Of a DNA stretch of 64,000 nucleotides, positions 9,604 through 21,176 are shown piece after piece. Within the stretch, counting starts at the first letter, position 1. The number at the start of each line of letters is the position of its first letter. Source of the DNA: Gonatopus flavifemur (lineage: Eukaryota; Arthropoda; Insecta; Hymenoptera; Dryinidae). The notes beneath the pieces are model-generated. The model searched no databases and was not told where the DNA came from. It saw nothing but the letters and a program-made list of their open reading frames with translations. A program made the translations under genes and the position numbers. Location: NCBI GenBank assembly GCA_018340375.1, contig JAFFJZ010000052.1, positions 186,001 to 250,000 on the forward strand, in the 5' to 3' direction.

Positions 9604-10305
9604 ATGAATTATCACTACAAAATTCTATCAACAGGGTATGTCCATCAAAATCCGATTCCTGTGATGGATTTATCTGAATTTCACCAATTCATTAACCTAT
9701 TGTGTGGAACATCACGCTCTTCAACAACAGAGACCTCCAAATCAAAAGAACCCTCCGCTAAATCTGCCAACTGTGTATCCAATCCAGAAACCCGTTCGTC
9801 GTTGGAGAATTCAAGTCCTCGCATTGCTAATGACCATCATGGCCTTGCAGCCAGTCACAAGGGTGGAAGAATACACGGATCTCCGAATTTGGATCCGGTT
9901 ATTCAATCTTGTACTTCTTCGCCGTTTCCCTGGCAATCACGTGTACCAACGTCTCCCCCTTCAGTAGAGAGTCGTATCGATATAGGAAGCCCAACAGCTC
10001 GATCTGCCCATTCAGTGACACCTTCATTATCATTCAAGCATTTAAAAGAATACACAATTCCTACGAGCGCATCATCCACTAGCGCACATGAATTTGGAGA
10101 TGATGCACCTACCTTGAGTCATAAACATGAGATTAAACCGAATTACGAATTGTCTATCATTCATGAGGAATCTTTCACTCCTAAAAATTCTCGCGTGACA
10201 GTAGATGAAGAGAAATCTCATGAATTCATTCATTTGCAATCATCCACTCACGTAGACAATAGAGTGGGAAAGTTGTCTTGTACGCCTGAGCTTTGTGAAC
10301 AATAG
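9604..10305 (+). CDS. Unrecognised Ser/Thr/His-rich ORF
   Basis: A 233-codon ORF ending at TAG 10303-10305. It is rich in Ser, Thr, Pro and His, of low complexity, with no transmembrane segment, signal peptide or known domain that I can see. The frame continues past the stop (MSESPQITHDYEMSES) to about 10490, and another frame from about 10690 to 10860 is dominated by Ser, His and Arg (for example SRSRQKSSTRSSTHSEHEK), so an originally longer disordered protein may have been broken by stops and frameshifts. It could be a decayed host gene with an RS-like tail or part of a retroelement Gag. Function unknown. Confidence 0.3.
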   Translation: MNYHYKILSTGYVHQNPIPVMDLSEFHQFINLLCGTSRSSTTETSKSKEPSAKSANCVSNPETRSSLENSSPRIANDHHGLAASHKGGRIHGSPNLDPVIQSCTSSPFPWQSRVPTSPPSVESRIDIGSPTARSAHSVTPSLSFKHLKEYTIPTSASSTSAHEFGDDAPTLSHKHEIKPNYELSIIHEESFTPKNSRVTVDEEKSHEFIHLQSSTHVDNRVGKLSCTPELCEQ

Positions 10306-10689
10306 GATATGTCGGAAAGTCCACAAATTACACATGATTATGAAATGTCCGAGAGCAACAACCAGTCTTCTGCATCTTTTTCGAAATCCACTCTTCCGAA
10401 TAAAAATCGGGAAACCATTGAACAGGAATCTACAATCACACATCTATCCAGACAGGAGCGAAACCGAGAAACCCCAATCCGAATATACTCATAATCACGG
10501 TCATCCTCAGGACCCAGGAAAACTCGGAAACGTTCCTCTCAACATGACTCGACTCTTCAAGACAGACATCCTGAAAAACAAAAATATGAATACTCGCCCT
10601 TGAAGAACTGTGAGAAAACAATCAGTCAACAGTCACCTACCCGTACCCACAAAAAATCATTCACTCATTTACCCTTACAATCGAAGGAT

Positions 10690-10915
10690 ACGAAATTCGT
10701 CGCTCATGCCATTCTCGCTCACGTCAAAAGTCTTCTACACGTTCATCCACGCATTCGGAACATGAGAAAAGTCATCACCGGTCATACACTCACTCACACA
10801 AACATTCCTCTACACGTTTACCCTCGCACTTAGAGCATAAGAACAGTTATCACCGGTCACATACCCTATTCACTTTCAGCAGGTATTCCGGATTCCTTAT
10901 ACATTTGATTTGTTT
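10690..10915 (+). pseudogene. RS/SH-rich coding remnant
   Basis: In one frame this stretch encodes alternating Ser, Arg, His and Lys (SCHSRSRQKSSTRSSTHSE and further HKHSSTR). It follows the 9604-10305 ORF in another frame. The bias is not explained by a simple nucleotide repeat, so it probably reflects a former disordered, RS-like domain. No start codon or splice site can be assigned with confidence. Confidence 0.25.
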
Positions 10916-11914
10916 ATACTTAATGTTGTATTCAGCTTTTTCATGGATAGGTTGACCAACGCTGCGCACACTAAACCGCGGAGCCGACGACATCCGTCAA
11001 CTGCACAGTCTACACATCCAAGGGGGACAATGGTGGAAACCATGAGATGGAATCAACCATCAGATTATATATGAATTTATATAATCCACTATGAGCTCAC
11101 TCCACTACGAATGGATACAGTTCCATATCAAACATTCCGTACAGTGTGGCCACCGCCGTCAAGTCTGTGCTGCGCACGCATTCGATCGCGGTCAGCGAGC
11201 CGTGCCGTTGTAACGACCCAGCAGTTGCTGTCTGAACGCCTACCAAGTTGCATCGATTCATCTAATAGACCTGTTTTGAACGCGTGGTCGTTCGTTTTTT
11301 TGTCTTTGTTGAACGGACCAAAGTATCGGCGTTACCGTGGTTTACTGAGGGGCACAATAACGGATTTTTCTTCCTTGCTGGGATACATTTTTTTTTCTCG
11401 CCCCAGGGTTGTTCACAGGGACCAAGTGGGACAAGGGTACACCCGGCTCTTTCTGGCGATAGCAAGCACGCCATTACTATCCTGTGCTCTTGATGCTTCC
11501 CGTTGAGGTTTCCTTCCTCTTCTGATTTTTCTCATATACTTTCTTTGCTTCCGCGACGTCGTTCGTCACGATTATTGATCTCGCTTGATATTTCTGTTTG
11601 TTTTCCTTTGGTATAACTTTGCTTGGTGGGTGGCCACGGGAAATGCTCGGCTATGTGTTTTGCTTACACAATAATTCGATTTACAATTTGGTATTGAATC
11701 CTCATGACCCATACCATCAGGTTGTGACGGGTTTTGTTAATTTCAAGATTATCCAATTCTGTTTGTTGTTCAAGTTTTCTTCTACGCCGCATTGTTTTTT
11801 CTGTTCGAATATAGCTAATTGATTGGTATAATAACTTTTCACCGCGGGTGCCTTCCTTTTCCCTTCCGGTATTTTCCCCTACCTTGCCCCTACGACGTGT
11901 TGATCAGGCTGTTC
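10916..11914. other. No recognisable feature
   Basis: Reading frames up to 131 codons occur (11111-11506) but their composition and lack of any family motif do not support a gene. No repeat structure was recognised. Confidence 0.3.
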
Positions 11915-12580
11915 GGTGACGAGAGATAGTGAGAGAGAGAGACATCCAAGAGAAGGGTGGAGCACCCACGTTTATGAGTTATCGGTGCAATACTTGTCCT
12001 AAAACCTACCCGCACTGGCTCCCCATGGAGTGTGGAGCCACGATACGCTCAGCCAGCGCGGTCGACCCCTTTGGTTGACCTACCAGTTCGGCCCTTTCCA
12101 AGTATCCTTAGTCCAGTTCCCCTACTGGTCGCAGTGGGTCCTTTCTCAACCCTATCTCGCTATGCAGGCGAGGCGCTCGAACTGTACAACGCGCAGTTCA
12201 GTCGCCGGAGACCGATGACACCGAAGTCCTCTTGTTAGAGAGAGAGAGAGAGAGATCTCACTAAGGGTGATGCACGCCCTTTTGTTTGGTCACGGGGCAG
12301 CTCCCACCCTAGGACATATCCGCCCCGACCCCCGTGGGTATGGGACCAGGATCCACCTAGTCGGCACGGATGGTCAAATGCCTGTCCTGCCAGTTCGCCG
12401 CCTACCGACAAGTCGGCGGCCCCACTGGTGAGGGCGGGACCTTTCTAATCCCTTCCTGGCTGGGCAGGCCAGGCGCCCGAGCTGTACAATGCGCAGCTCA
12501 CCCACCGCGGGTCCGGATTTGAACCAGGACCCCCTTGTCCAGCATGCGGACTCTTAAGAGAGAGAGAGAGAGAGAGACCG
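11915..12580 (-). repeat. Two tandem SINE-like units with (GA)n tracts
   Basis: Two diverged units of about 320 bp end in gagctgtacaatgcgcagct (12479-12498) or a diverged version of it (12178-12197), each followed by a purine tract of gagaga (12237-12256 and 12559-12578); a shorter tract is at 11931-11942. On the minus strand the second unit contains ggttcaaatcc, a Pol III B-box-like sequence, inside a tRNA-like T-arm, with a GTCC/GGAC stem and 7-nt loop before it. This suggests a tRNA-derived SINE; no complete cloverleaf is visible. Confidence 0.4.
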
Positions 12581-13819
12581 TAGGATTATAATCTTCCTCC
12601 TCGTGGACCGCGTAAGTCTAGAGTTTCTCATGAAACTTGACCACTGTGAGGGGTCCAGCGTCCAACTTTTATTCTTTCCGGTTACGAAGATTGAACGCGA
12701 CGACTCTGCTTTTCGCAAATACTCATCTCGCTTCCTTCTCTTTCTCTCCCTCGCTCTCATCAATTGAATGCAGGGAAAGCCACCGTGTGATCTCGTGCTC
12801 TCGCCTTGGCACTCTTTCGGCTTGACCATGCTTCTTCCTCTTTTGGCTTCAACTCTTTTTTTCTCCTGTTTGAGTTTCTCACTTGATAGGCCGGCAAGCC
12901 GACAGAGATGCCGCGAATGAAATGGGCGAGAATGACGTCACACCCTTGGCCATTACAACTTCATTTCTATGGAATCCGTGATGGGCAACTCCAAAGCTCA
13001 TGCACGAAGGCCCAAGGTATGTTTAGCACCTCCACGATCCCCGTCGTTGATATTCATTAGGACCAAGGGAACCTGAAATATATTGAGACAAAACAAGTGA
13101 ATCGTTCACGATAGCTTGGAGGCGTTCAAAGGGAAAGGAGAACCTCAGGAAGAGGGGGTGGGCTGGTTTCGAATTGACAAAATCACTGGAACTCGATGAG
13201 TTAGGTCAACCACGTGCAATGAGCACGTACATATATTTTATAAAGAAGATGAAAATGTCTACACAATCAGTGCGAATTGGTCGCTATATACGAGGAAGTA
13301 AATTGTCATCAGGTTAACAAAATAATAATAAGGAACACGTTGAAATCAATCAACTATGAAAGGACACGAGCGCACGGGGGAAAACCATACGGACTTTTCC
13401 GTTCACATTAGTCGAAGGAAGGGAGGACTGAGGTAAACCACGACCATGGAATTATGTCCGAAGGAGGGCTAAATTGAACGAAGGGGATGAATCGACGGTG
13501 TAAACATAAAGGGTAGAGAAGGCTACGAGGAAGGAACTTTCTCATCATAAACAACACTAAATGTCACCGCATCGGTACTCTCACACTGGAGAAAACACCT
13601 AGGTGAATGCGATCCACTGTCAATAATCCAAAAACCGGGTCCCGATGGCACCGCACACTCAACATTGCTTGTTTTTTCCCGTAACGAGTTTTCTTACACA
13701 CATGCTGTCGCTCGGTTATACAAGAAGTGGCAGGTGAGATGGCCACTCCCTTCTTCTTCACCAACAGGTGAGTTCGTCAAGTGATATACGAAACCCCGTC
13801 GGTGATTTCCCGTTAGAGC
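12581..13819. other. No recognisable feature
   Basis: Mixed-composition DNA without a family motif. Short ORFs (for example 12554-12829 and 13564-13764, both minus) show no domain. It may be untranslated or LTR-type DNA of the second Ty3/gypsy, but I found no matching pair. Confidence 0.25.
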
Positions 13820-14400
13820 TCACCTTTTGAGCTCATTTAGGGGTCCTGGTGATCGTGGCATCTGACGGCACGTTGGGTGGGTTTGTTTCTGTGCGTGACG
13901 GGGATTCTCTGGGTTCATCCTCTTCTGCTCCTCGCGGGGCCAGTTGAATTGACACGAGGTGGTCTGGTTGGTCTCTTCCGCTGTTCCGCTTGTCCTTCCG
14001 AGGGGTGACGTTTCCGAAGACGATGCACCCTCTGCTCTTCTCTTCCGGACACCCAAGGTTTGAGAGAGACAGCAATACCCACGGGTTGTTCTCGCTCTCC
14101 TGATAAGTTGCCGAGAGAGGAACGGCCGGAATGGTGTTACAGTCGTCTCCTGGCGTTGGAACAATCCTTCCTCGTACTCGCGGTGTGGGTGGCGCTGCCT
14201 CCTTGGGACGGGACCTCAACAAATCATGGAAGGGATTAGAGGAGGAGGGGAATAGTTGAGGAGGGGGTACGTGTTCCCGATCCTCGTATGAGCGAGCGAC
14301 AACTGTGTTCTGTTGAGTAAACGAATTTGTTGTCGAACTATTCGGGTCAACTCCCCGGGGTTCGTGCGTGGTGCCATCTCACGACCTTTGGTGACGAAAA
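13820..14400 (-). CDS. Unrecognised GC-rich reading frames
   Basis: Two overlapping minus-strand ORFs (14222-13833, 129 codons; 14164-13820, 114 codons) sit downstream of the second Ty3/gypsy integrase in its orientation. They are rich in Pro, Arg, Thr and Glu and lack any motif I know. The region is more GC-rich than its neighbours. It might be the tail of the retroelement polyprotein or an unrelated Gag; I cannot decide. Confidence 0.2.
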
Positions 14401-14504
14401 ATCATATTACAAATTATATATCCCCTCTGAAATGTTCCTTTTGCTGTTTCTTCGCCACTTCTTTCCCCGTACTAATTTTGAGCAGATCTCATCTAGTTTC
14501 CATT

Positions 14505-15273
14505 TTATATCCCATTCGTAACTCTGCTGGTGAAATCCCCGTGGTACCATGAGGTGAAGATCGGAAATGGAATCAAAATTTTCGATGCTGCTTCTTTTTT
14601 GTTCAAGCCTTGCTGTCTCATAACCTTGGATTTACCTCTCAACGTTTCCACAATATTTTCCGCTTCACCATTTGACCGTGGATGATATGGAGCAACTCGG
14701 ATATGTCTGATTCCAATACCCTCGATGAACTGTCCAGAAATGGTGGAACAAATAGTTGGTCCATTATCCGAAACATTTGGTGTAGGCGAACCCCAAATAC
14801 AAAAATTACCACGCAATATTCCATTCATGGATATAGGCGGAATATCTTCTATTTTCTTGAATTCTATCCATTCCAAGTGAGCGTCCACCCTAACTATAAA
14901 CATACTATTATCGTATGGTCCTAAAAAAATCAATGTGCAAACGCTCATTTGGTTTCTCAGGACACTCCCACACGTGAAGTGTTGAATTAGGCAGATTAAA
15001 AGCATTCCTCAAACGATATTTACATTTTCGTGTAATTTGCTCGATTTCATTATCAATCTTTGGCCACCAAATATATGACCTAGAAATCGCTTTGATTGTT
15101 GCAATACCAGTGTGGGCCCCATGTAATTCTTCCAAGAGCGCCGGGCATAACGAATGAGGAATGATTAATCGATGACCCCAAAGTAAACAACTATTTTCTA
15201 TTGTCATTTCATTCCCTCTTTGTTTACATGCTTTTAATCCAGCGGGTACTTGATTAGGCCATCCATTTAACAC
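14505..15273 (-). pseudogene. Second Ty3/gypsy: integrase zinc-binding and core domains
   Basis: The upstream part (15273-14908) has HGAHTGIATIKAISRSYIWW, the His-containing half of the integrase zinc-binding domain of gypsy elements, then KCKYRL where the Cys pair is degenerate. The core (15005-14505) shows VDAHLEWIEF, VSDNGPT and PRSNGEAENIVETL, giving the D, D and E residues. The two parts are in different frames. The type resembles the K02A2.6-like gypsy polyproteins common in insects. No reverse transcriptase lies upstream, so an internal deletion joined Gag to integrase. Confidence 0.75.
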
Positions 15274-15357
15274 ATAGCTGCGAACTCATTCTGAGATCTT
15301 ATCCTTCTCCAATTCTTTCAGAATTACTTCTATCGAAATTACATTGAGTTTTTCATC

Positions 15358-15573
15358 TCATTGTCCATTGAATAATTTTTGAAATTTGTATCGTGTTGTT
15401 ATTTCACTGGGAGCAGGCTGAAGATGATCTCCCATCAGTTTAATCAAGTCAGCAAATGTTCTCGTTGACGGTAAATTTTGTTGACATAAATTACGCATCA
15501 AAGCGTATCCTTTTCTGCCGATAAATGTGGACAAAATCCACACTTCCTCATCATCTTTTATCCCGTTAGCCAT
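15358..15573 (-). pseudogene. Second Ty3/gypsy: Gag fragment
   Basis: The reading contains STFIGRKGYALMRNLC and FADLIKLMGDHLQPAPSE followed by RYKFQKL, blocks typical of the Gag of K02A2.6-like gypsy elements. It ends about 85 bp before the integrase fragment, so most of pol has been lost between them. Confidence 0.65.
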
Positions 15574-16503
15574 GAAAAATTGGTCTAATCATCCCACCCA
15601 TTACGAACAGTCCTCATCTTCACAGAACGCGTGAATCGTACCGATAATTCCTACCGTCGCAGTCGCCATTTTGCTTGCTGGTATACTTTCACTTATTGTT
15701 TGCTCACAGAATTAACCTCTTCACTTTGCGATTAAAAATTGGCGTGTAGGCCAAATTGGCCTAAGCCATACATAATTTTATTCTGAATCTTTCCCCCCTC
15801 TCCTTCCTCGAGACGCCATAACCTCAAGTATCTTCGTTGCTACCTTATACTTCATTTCCTCTGTATTAACAACAAGCTTTCCTCCACCTTCATTTCTACA
15901 TAAACCTAAACCTATTCCCTACACTTCCAACAGTTTCTCATCCAACTCAATACTTTATATTCCCTACAATTGCATTCGAACACACCACGGTCGTATTCAC
16001 GCCCCATCAACACACACGCCCTCTAACCGAGTCCTATAAACAACTGCTTATTGTTTGATTTCCAAGTGTATTTTCCTTTCAAATTTGGTATCGTTGTCTG
16101 ATATGCGTGCTCAAAATTTTATTTCCCTGTATATCAATGAATTACAATCTCAGAAGTATTTTGGAGTTGAATTCTCTCTTCGAAAATCGAAATGTAGATG
16201 ATATTGGAACAATTGTGAAAAAATACATGATTTGGAAGTGAAATGAATTGTATGAGATACCTCCTCGTTGAAAGAATTTCATAAGCCGTATAGGAATTAG
16301 TCCGACCATCCTGAATTGTATTAAGGGCCTGGATAGGTATTATCGAGGGACCCATTCTAATGAGTCCCCTAGTCACAGCCTAGAAAGCCCCGGCCTGATA
16401 TTATTGACGCATTAATTTCATTTTATTATTTCATTCTCATTATTATTAATTTCTTGAAATCTGAGCCAATGAAAGTTCACGGCGATTGTGAGCATGATAT
16501 GTA
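15574..16503. other. No recognisable feature
   Basis: Region between Gag of the second Ty3/gypsy and the mariner. It may include that element's 5' LTR, but I found no partner LTR. No ORF with a known motif. Confidence 0.3.
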
Positions 16504-17793
16504 CGAGGGTGGATTGATAAGTTTCCGGCCTGACCAAGAAAAACAACGTTTTTAAGAATTGTTTTTTCTTATTTCTCAACATAATCTCCTCCAAGGCTGA
16601 TACATTTCTCATAGCGGTGTTCTAGTCTAGTAATGCCATCTCTATAGACTGATTCGTCAAGCTCCTCAAAATACCCATTTACAGCTTCGATTACTTCTTC
16701 ATTGTCCGCAAATCTCTTACCGCCGAGCCATTTTTTGAGGTTAGGAAACAGATAATAGTCACTCGGGGCTAGGTCTGGAGAGTAGGGAGGGTGCGGCATT
16801 AATTCAAACTTCAGATCGTTGATTTTAGCCATCACAACGATTGACGTGTGCGCTGGTGCGTTATCGTGATGAAACAAGATTTTTTTCTTCGCCAGATGAG
16901 GTCGTTTAATTTTCACTTCGTGGCTCAAACGTTGCGATAAGTCTGCGTAGTATTGACCAGTGATAGTTTTACCCTTTTCAAGGTAATCAATGTATATAAT
17001 ACCTCTTGCATCCCAAAAAACAGTAGCCATAACCTTGTTCGCCGAAAAAATTGTTTTTGCCTTCTTTGTAGTTGGTTCCTCTGGTCCAATCCACTGTTTA
17101 GACTGTTCTTTGGTTTCAGGAGTGTAGTGGTGGACCCAAGTTTCGTCAACGGTTACGAATCGACGCAAAAATTCGCTTGGATTACGCTTATACAACGCCA
17201 AATTGGCGGTAGAAATGTTCTTTCGAATCAATTTTTGGTCGACTGTTAGCAAACGCGGCACCCATCTTGCACAGAGCTTTTCCATATACAAATGTTGGTG
17301 CAAAATATTTTGTACACGTTCATATGACATCTTACAGGTCTCAGCTATCTCACGAACTTTTAATCTGCGATCTTTCAGCACTATTTGATGGATTTTTTCG
17401 ATCATATCTGGAGTTGTGACCTCAATGGGGCGTCCTGAGCGAGGCTCATCAGAGGTGCTCACGACCCTTTTAAACTCGGAAACCCACTGCTTAACGGTTG
17501 AATATGATGGGGAGGATGTCCCCAGTGTTGAGTCCATCTCTTCTTTAATTTCCTTCGGCGTTAACCCCTTCAAATAAAAGTATTTGATGACAGCACGATT
17601 TTCCAGCTTTTCCATTTTTACGAAAAACACAGAGGCGTCTTGGTCAGCGTGCTCTCAAAACTGAACTAACATGGCGATCGGACTGAAACTATAGCTACAA
17701 GCTATCTAAGGATGGTACTATAGAACGCCACCTCAAGGTAGGCCTAGTGGCGCCATCTCTTGGTCAGGCCGGAAACTTATCAATCCACCCTCG
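16504..17793 (-). mobile_element. Complete mariner element, 1290 bp
   Basis: The ends are identical inverted repeats of 36 bp starting cgagggtggattgataag, flanked on each side by TA (16502-16503 and 17794-17795), the mariner target duplication. One uninterrupted transposase ORF fills the middle on the minus strand. Length, termini and ORF are what an autonomous mariner should have. Absence of changes between the two ends indicates a recent insertion. Confidence 0.95.
16569..17615 (-). CDS. Mariner transposase, intact
   Basis: Cuts and inserts its own element at TA sites. The start chosen is the Met of MEKLENRAVIKYF, typical of mariner and giving 348 aa; an upstream Met at 17630 would add five residues. 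The N-terminus carries the helix-turn-helix region with WVSEFKR and the SDEPRSGRP linker. The catalytic triad is visible: VTVDETWVHHY, then FHHDNAPAH, then YSPDLAPSDYYLFP. I count 34 residues between the second and third Asp, the DD34D signature of mariners. No stop or frameshift is present, so this copy could encode an active enzyme. It is embedded in non-coding DNA between the Ty3/gypsy and BEL/Pao remains. Confidence 0.95.
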   Translation of the reverse strand: MEKLENRAVIKYFYLKGLTPKEIKEEMDSTLGTSSPSYSTVKQWVSEFKRVVSTSDEPRSGRPIEVTTPDMIEKIHQIVLKDRRLKVREIAETCKMSYERVQNILHQHLYMEKLCARWVPRLLTVDQKLIRKNISTANLALYKRNPSEFLRRFVTVDETWVHHYTPETKEQSKQWIGPEEPTTKKAKTIFSANKVMATVFWDARGIIYIDYLEKGKTITGQYYADLSQRLSHEVKIKRPHLAKKKILFHHDNAPAHTSIVVMAKINDLKFELMPHPPYSPDLAPSDYYLFPNLKKWLGGKRFADNEEVIEAVNGYFEELDESVYRDGITRLEHRYEKCISLGGDYVEK

Positions 17794-17795
17794 TA

Positions 17796-19198
17796 TGTTA
17801 TATAATAGATGCATGAAATTTGAATAGACAGCATGTTATTCCGATCTTATTGAATATTTGAATACGAGAAATACATTCGATTCATAATAATTAAGTTTTG
17901 AAAATGTTGAATCGTATAAGATTCGTGGACTAATTGAATAATACTTTTTTTTCATATGCAATTAGAAAATTATTTCCCATTATTTCAAAAACATGCAGGA
18001 ACAAAATCCACTCGTTATTTCGGGCTTACACTAGAATGAACGAAGAGAATCTCGAGTGGAAGAAACGAAGTTGAATAACTGTGTAGCATTATTCGATCAA
18101 GCTACCCATAAAACACAACACACTCTCCAGATCAATTCTAATGGGATTATTCCAAATACATTCAAAATTCATATTTATTGAATTACAAATATATTTGGAA
18201 TATACAAGATGTATCGAAAAAATATCTATGTTCGTCACAAAAGGATTCAAAATACTTTTCTCACGGGAAAATGCATTTCAAAAGTTTTTTTTTGTTATAT
18301 GGGTACATCTAGCGAGGACGTTTTGAGTTGAAAAATTATTTCACCAATAATTCTCCCCACCTCCCAGGGATAGAATACCACTAACAAGGGAATGGTTTCC
18401 TTCAGCCAACGTCCTGTCACTTGACACGATGTCATAGTTTAGGGAATATTATCATCCTTCCATAAAAAAGTTCGTTCTAGGAGAACGATTTTTTCAATGT
18501 TGAATATTTTATCTTCTACACTCAACTCCATCTGGAGATAATGCATCGACGTTGTTCCGAGAATGATTTCTTCTCCAATTTTCACTCTTCCCAGACAATA
18601 CATTATTACAGTGTAAGAAGAACGTTTCTTATACGGAATTTCATTTGTGGAAAATGAGATCACAGTTCCTCAAAGCATCTTCGCAATCTGATATTCTACG
18701 TGACAGTTAAGTTAAACGTAGTCGAAGAATTTGAACAGATTTGTATCTCTACTCTCAAATTTCAGACTGGAATAAATGAAATGAAATGACTGAATTTTCC
18801 TTCCAACGAACATCTCATCAAGAGCATACTAGCGTCGTGACAATAGCAGTTGAAAAATCTGAGCAAATGAGGAGGAGGAAGGTTTCATAAACTCGGGGTT
18901 TGAATAAATAAAAGACGTCATGGAAGTGAGATTGAAAGCGAAGCTAAATGGACTGTATGAAAAGCGGAGGACTTTATATCGATTATGGAAGAAGTTCAAG
19001 AGACTGAAAGAAATCTACAAGTTTTAAATAACAATCGATATAATTTTCACTCAGTTGTCAATACGATTAACATAAAAAAAGGGACAAGAAACAAAGCTTC
19101 GATAAATTCGCAAAGAACAAAATAAAGTGTTCGCGAAAGGCGCCGCGAATTGATTGCAGTTAATTCGATTAGGATCACCAAATGGAATTATTGGAATG
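17796..19198. other. AT-rich DNA, one short unrecognised ORF
   Basis: The only notable reading frame is a 74-codon minus-strand ORF at 18439-18663 with a protein-like composition (GRVKIGEEIILGTTSMHYLQ) but no family I can name. Nothing else is recognisable. Confidence 0.25.
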
Positions 19199-19640
19199 AA
19201 AAATAGTATATTGTTCATCAAAGTGGGAAATTTCCGACGAGTGTTGAGTTCCGAAGGCGAGGGAGGCAATCACACGAGTGGAAATTTCCCACTTCTCCCT
19301 GAGGTGAACATACTATTTTTTCCCACACCTGCACGGAAGGTTGATGTTTTCTGACCTATTTTTAGGGGAGAAAGTGCTGAATTCCAAGCGAATGTGTCAC
19401 AGCGGGAGGAAAATACAAACTATCTTTTCGTTCTGTTATATGCATATGAATATTTTATATGTAATTAAACAGATGATTTTCACTTTCCTTGCAGTTGTGG
19501 GGAAAAATAGTATGTTCACCTTGGGGAGAAGTGGGAAATTTCCACTCGTGTGAAGTTTGTCTTCCCGAGCCGAAGGCGAGGACGGAGATTTCTCGTTCAC
19601 TTGAAAATGACTCTCCAGTGGATGCACGCATGATAGCCCG
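19199..19640. repeat. Foldback MITE-like repeats, two copies
   Basis: First copy 19199-19322: aaaaatagtatattgttca with tgaacatactatttttt, and inner pair gtgggaaatttcc / ggaaatttcccac. A second, partial copy starts at 19504 (aaaaatagtatgttcacctt) and shares gtgggaaatttcc and a ccgaaggcgagg centre. The ends resemble the hairpin at 5587-5725. Confidence 0.5.
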
Positions 19641-20216
19641 CCGAAAACGACTCAAAGAAATTTACTGAGAGGTCGAGCGCGACCACGTTAGAAATTCGCA
19701 CGAGAGAAGACCAGTCTATACGGTATGAGGTCACTTGAGTCACTAATTAGAGAAGGGATCAACGCTCTCGTTGCTTAGTATGAAATTTGAATCCCTTCCC
19801 TTCGTCCTCGGGAAGAGATACTGAGTACGAGATTTCGTACCTTTGCTGTACTGCGGGTAGAGGTTGGTTAGGCTCAAACAGTAGCCAAATGCTTCATAAC
19901 AGACTACGGCCAAACGATTCAATTCAGGCAACATATGGCTCTGTACAGCATTCATACTTGAATCAGAGAAGTGCTTTACAGAGCGACATTGCTATTAATT
20001 TGAATCCTCTGCCCGTAGTTTGCCATGAATGATTTGACTGATGGCATCCTTATGGTATCATCTATTGATTTTTCGTGATATTCTTAAATCAAGACAAAAT
20101 CAGTCCGAAACTCAAAGTAGAAGACGTGAGGCCGACATTTTTCGGACCAGAAACAATCCCTCTTCCATGAAAGTGGATCTGAAAGGAATTAAATCGTTGC
20201 TGTTTGGGAATACTCA

Positions 20217-20745
20217 CGAATACTCCATTCCGCTTTGAAGAAGTACAATGTCGCAGTTCGGGAAATCGTCTTGCCCATACTCCATTCCGGTTTGGAGAAG
20301 TACATTGTCGGAGTTTGAGAAATCGTCTCGCGCACACTTCATTCCATTCTGTGGGAATGAATCGTCAAACTATGGGAAATCGTCTTTTCAATACTCTATT
20401 CCGCTCTGACAAAGTATAAGATCGCATTTTGGGTAATCGTCTCACCCATACTCCAGTTCGCTTTGAGAAAGTATGATGTTGCAGTTTGGTTAATCGTCTT
20501 GCCCATACTCCATTTCGCTTTGAAGGAGTAGATTGTCAGAGTTTCAAAAATCATCTCACCCATACTTCATTCCATTTTGTGGGAATACAGCGTCAAAGTA
20601 TGTGAAATCGTCTTCTCAATATTCCATCCCGCTTTGAGAGAGTACGTGGTCGCAGTTTGGGGAATCGTCTCACTCATACTCCTTCCCGCTTTGAAGCAGT
20701 AGAATGTCGTAGTTCCAGAAATCGTCTCACCCATAACAGTATCAC
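20217..20745. repeat. Minisatellite, about 58-60 bp unit
   Basis: About nine units, each containing a catactccattccgctttga-like start and an aatcgtct block. Units resemble each other more at a spacing of four: ttccattctgtgggaat (about 20342) and ttccattttgtgggaat (about 20570) recur about 229 bp apart, indicating a higher-order tetramer. It lies left of the BEL/Pao coding remains. Confidence 0.7.
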
Positions 20746-20839
20746 AGTGAGGGGAATGGTCCCTTCCATAACAGATTCGATTCTCAGGGAGTATGAGATC
20801 ACAGTATGGGAAACGGCCAGTAGCGAGATTGCACCTGTA

Positions 20840-21106
20840 CTATAGACTCTGAGATTGACTTTGGTCGAGACTAATGCCAGAGTCTTTCCCATACTTCTTT
20901 CTACGCGGGATGCTCAGCGGTGGAGATTGAGTACTGGCGCAGAACTGTCTGTCTAATGGAACCAATACTTCTTGAAATTCGTCCAACGATTGGTGCCAGT
21001 TAAGAGACAGTGATGACCTTGAATAGAAATCGGGTTTCCTGCCAGACTCTGGTAAATTCAATCTTGCCATCATTGCACCTTTTGACAACTCCGGTAACTT
21101 CCACAT
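20840..21106 (-). pseudogene. Possible BEL/Pao pol fragment
   Basis: An 88-codon minus-strand frame starting MWKLPELSKGAMMARLNLPE. It lies downstream of the clear BEL/Pao blocks in the same orientation and is protein-like at its N-terminus, but I cannot align it to a known pol segment. Confidence 0.3.
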
Positions 21107-21176
21107 GAGGCGTGTATCGGACTGGGATGTCTATTGCGTGAGTTATTTCTTGTGAACAGATACACTATTGAAACTT

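Noticed and set aside
11111..11506. 131-codon plus ORF
   Set aside because: No family motif and overlapping minus-strand frames of similar length; not distinguishable from chance.
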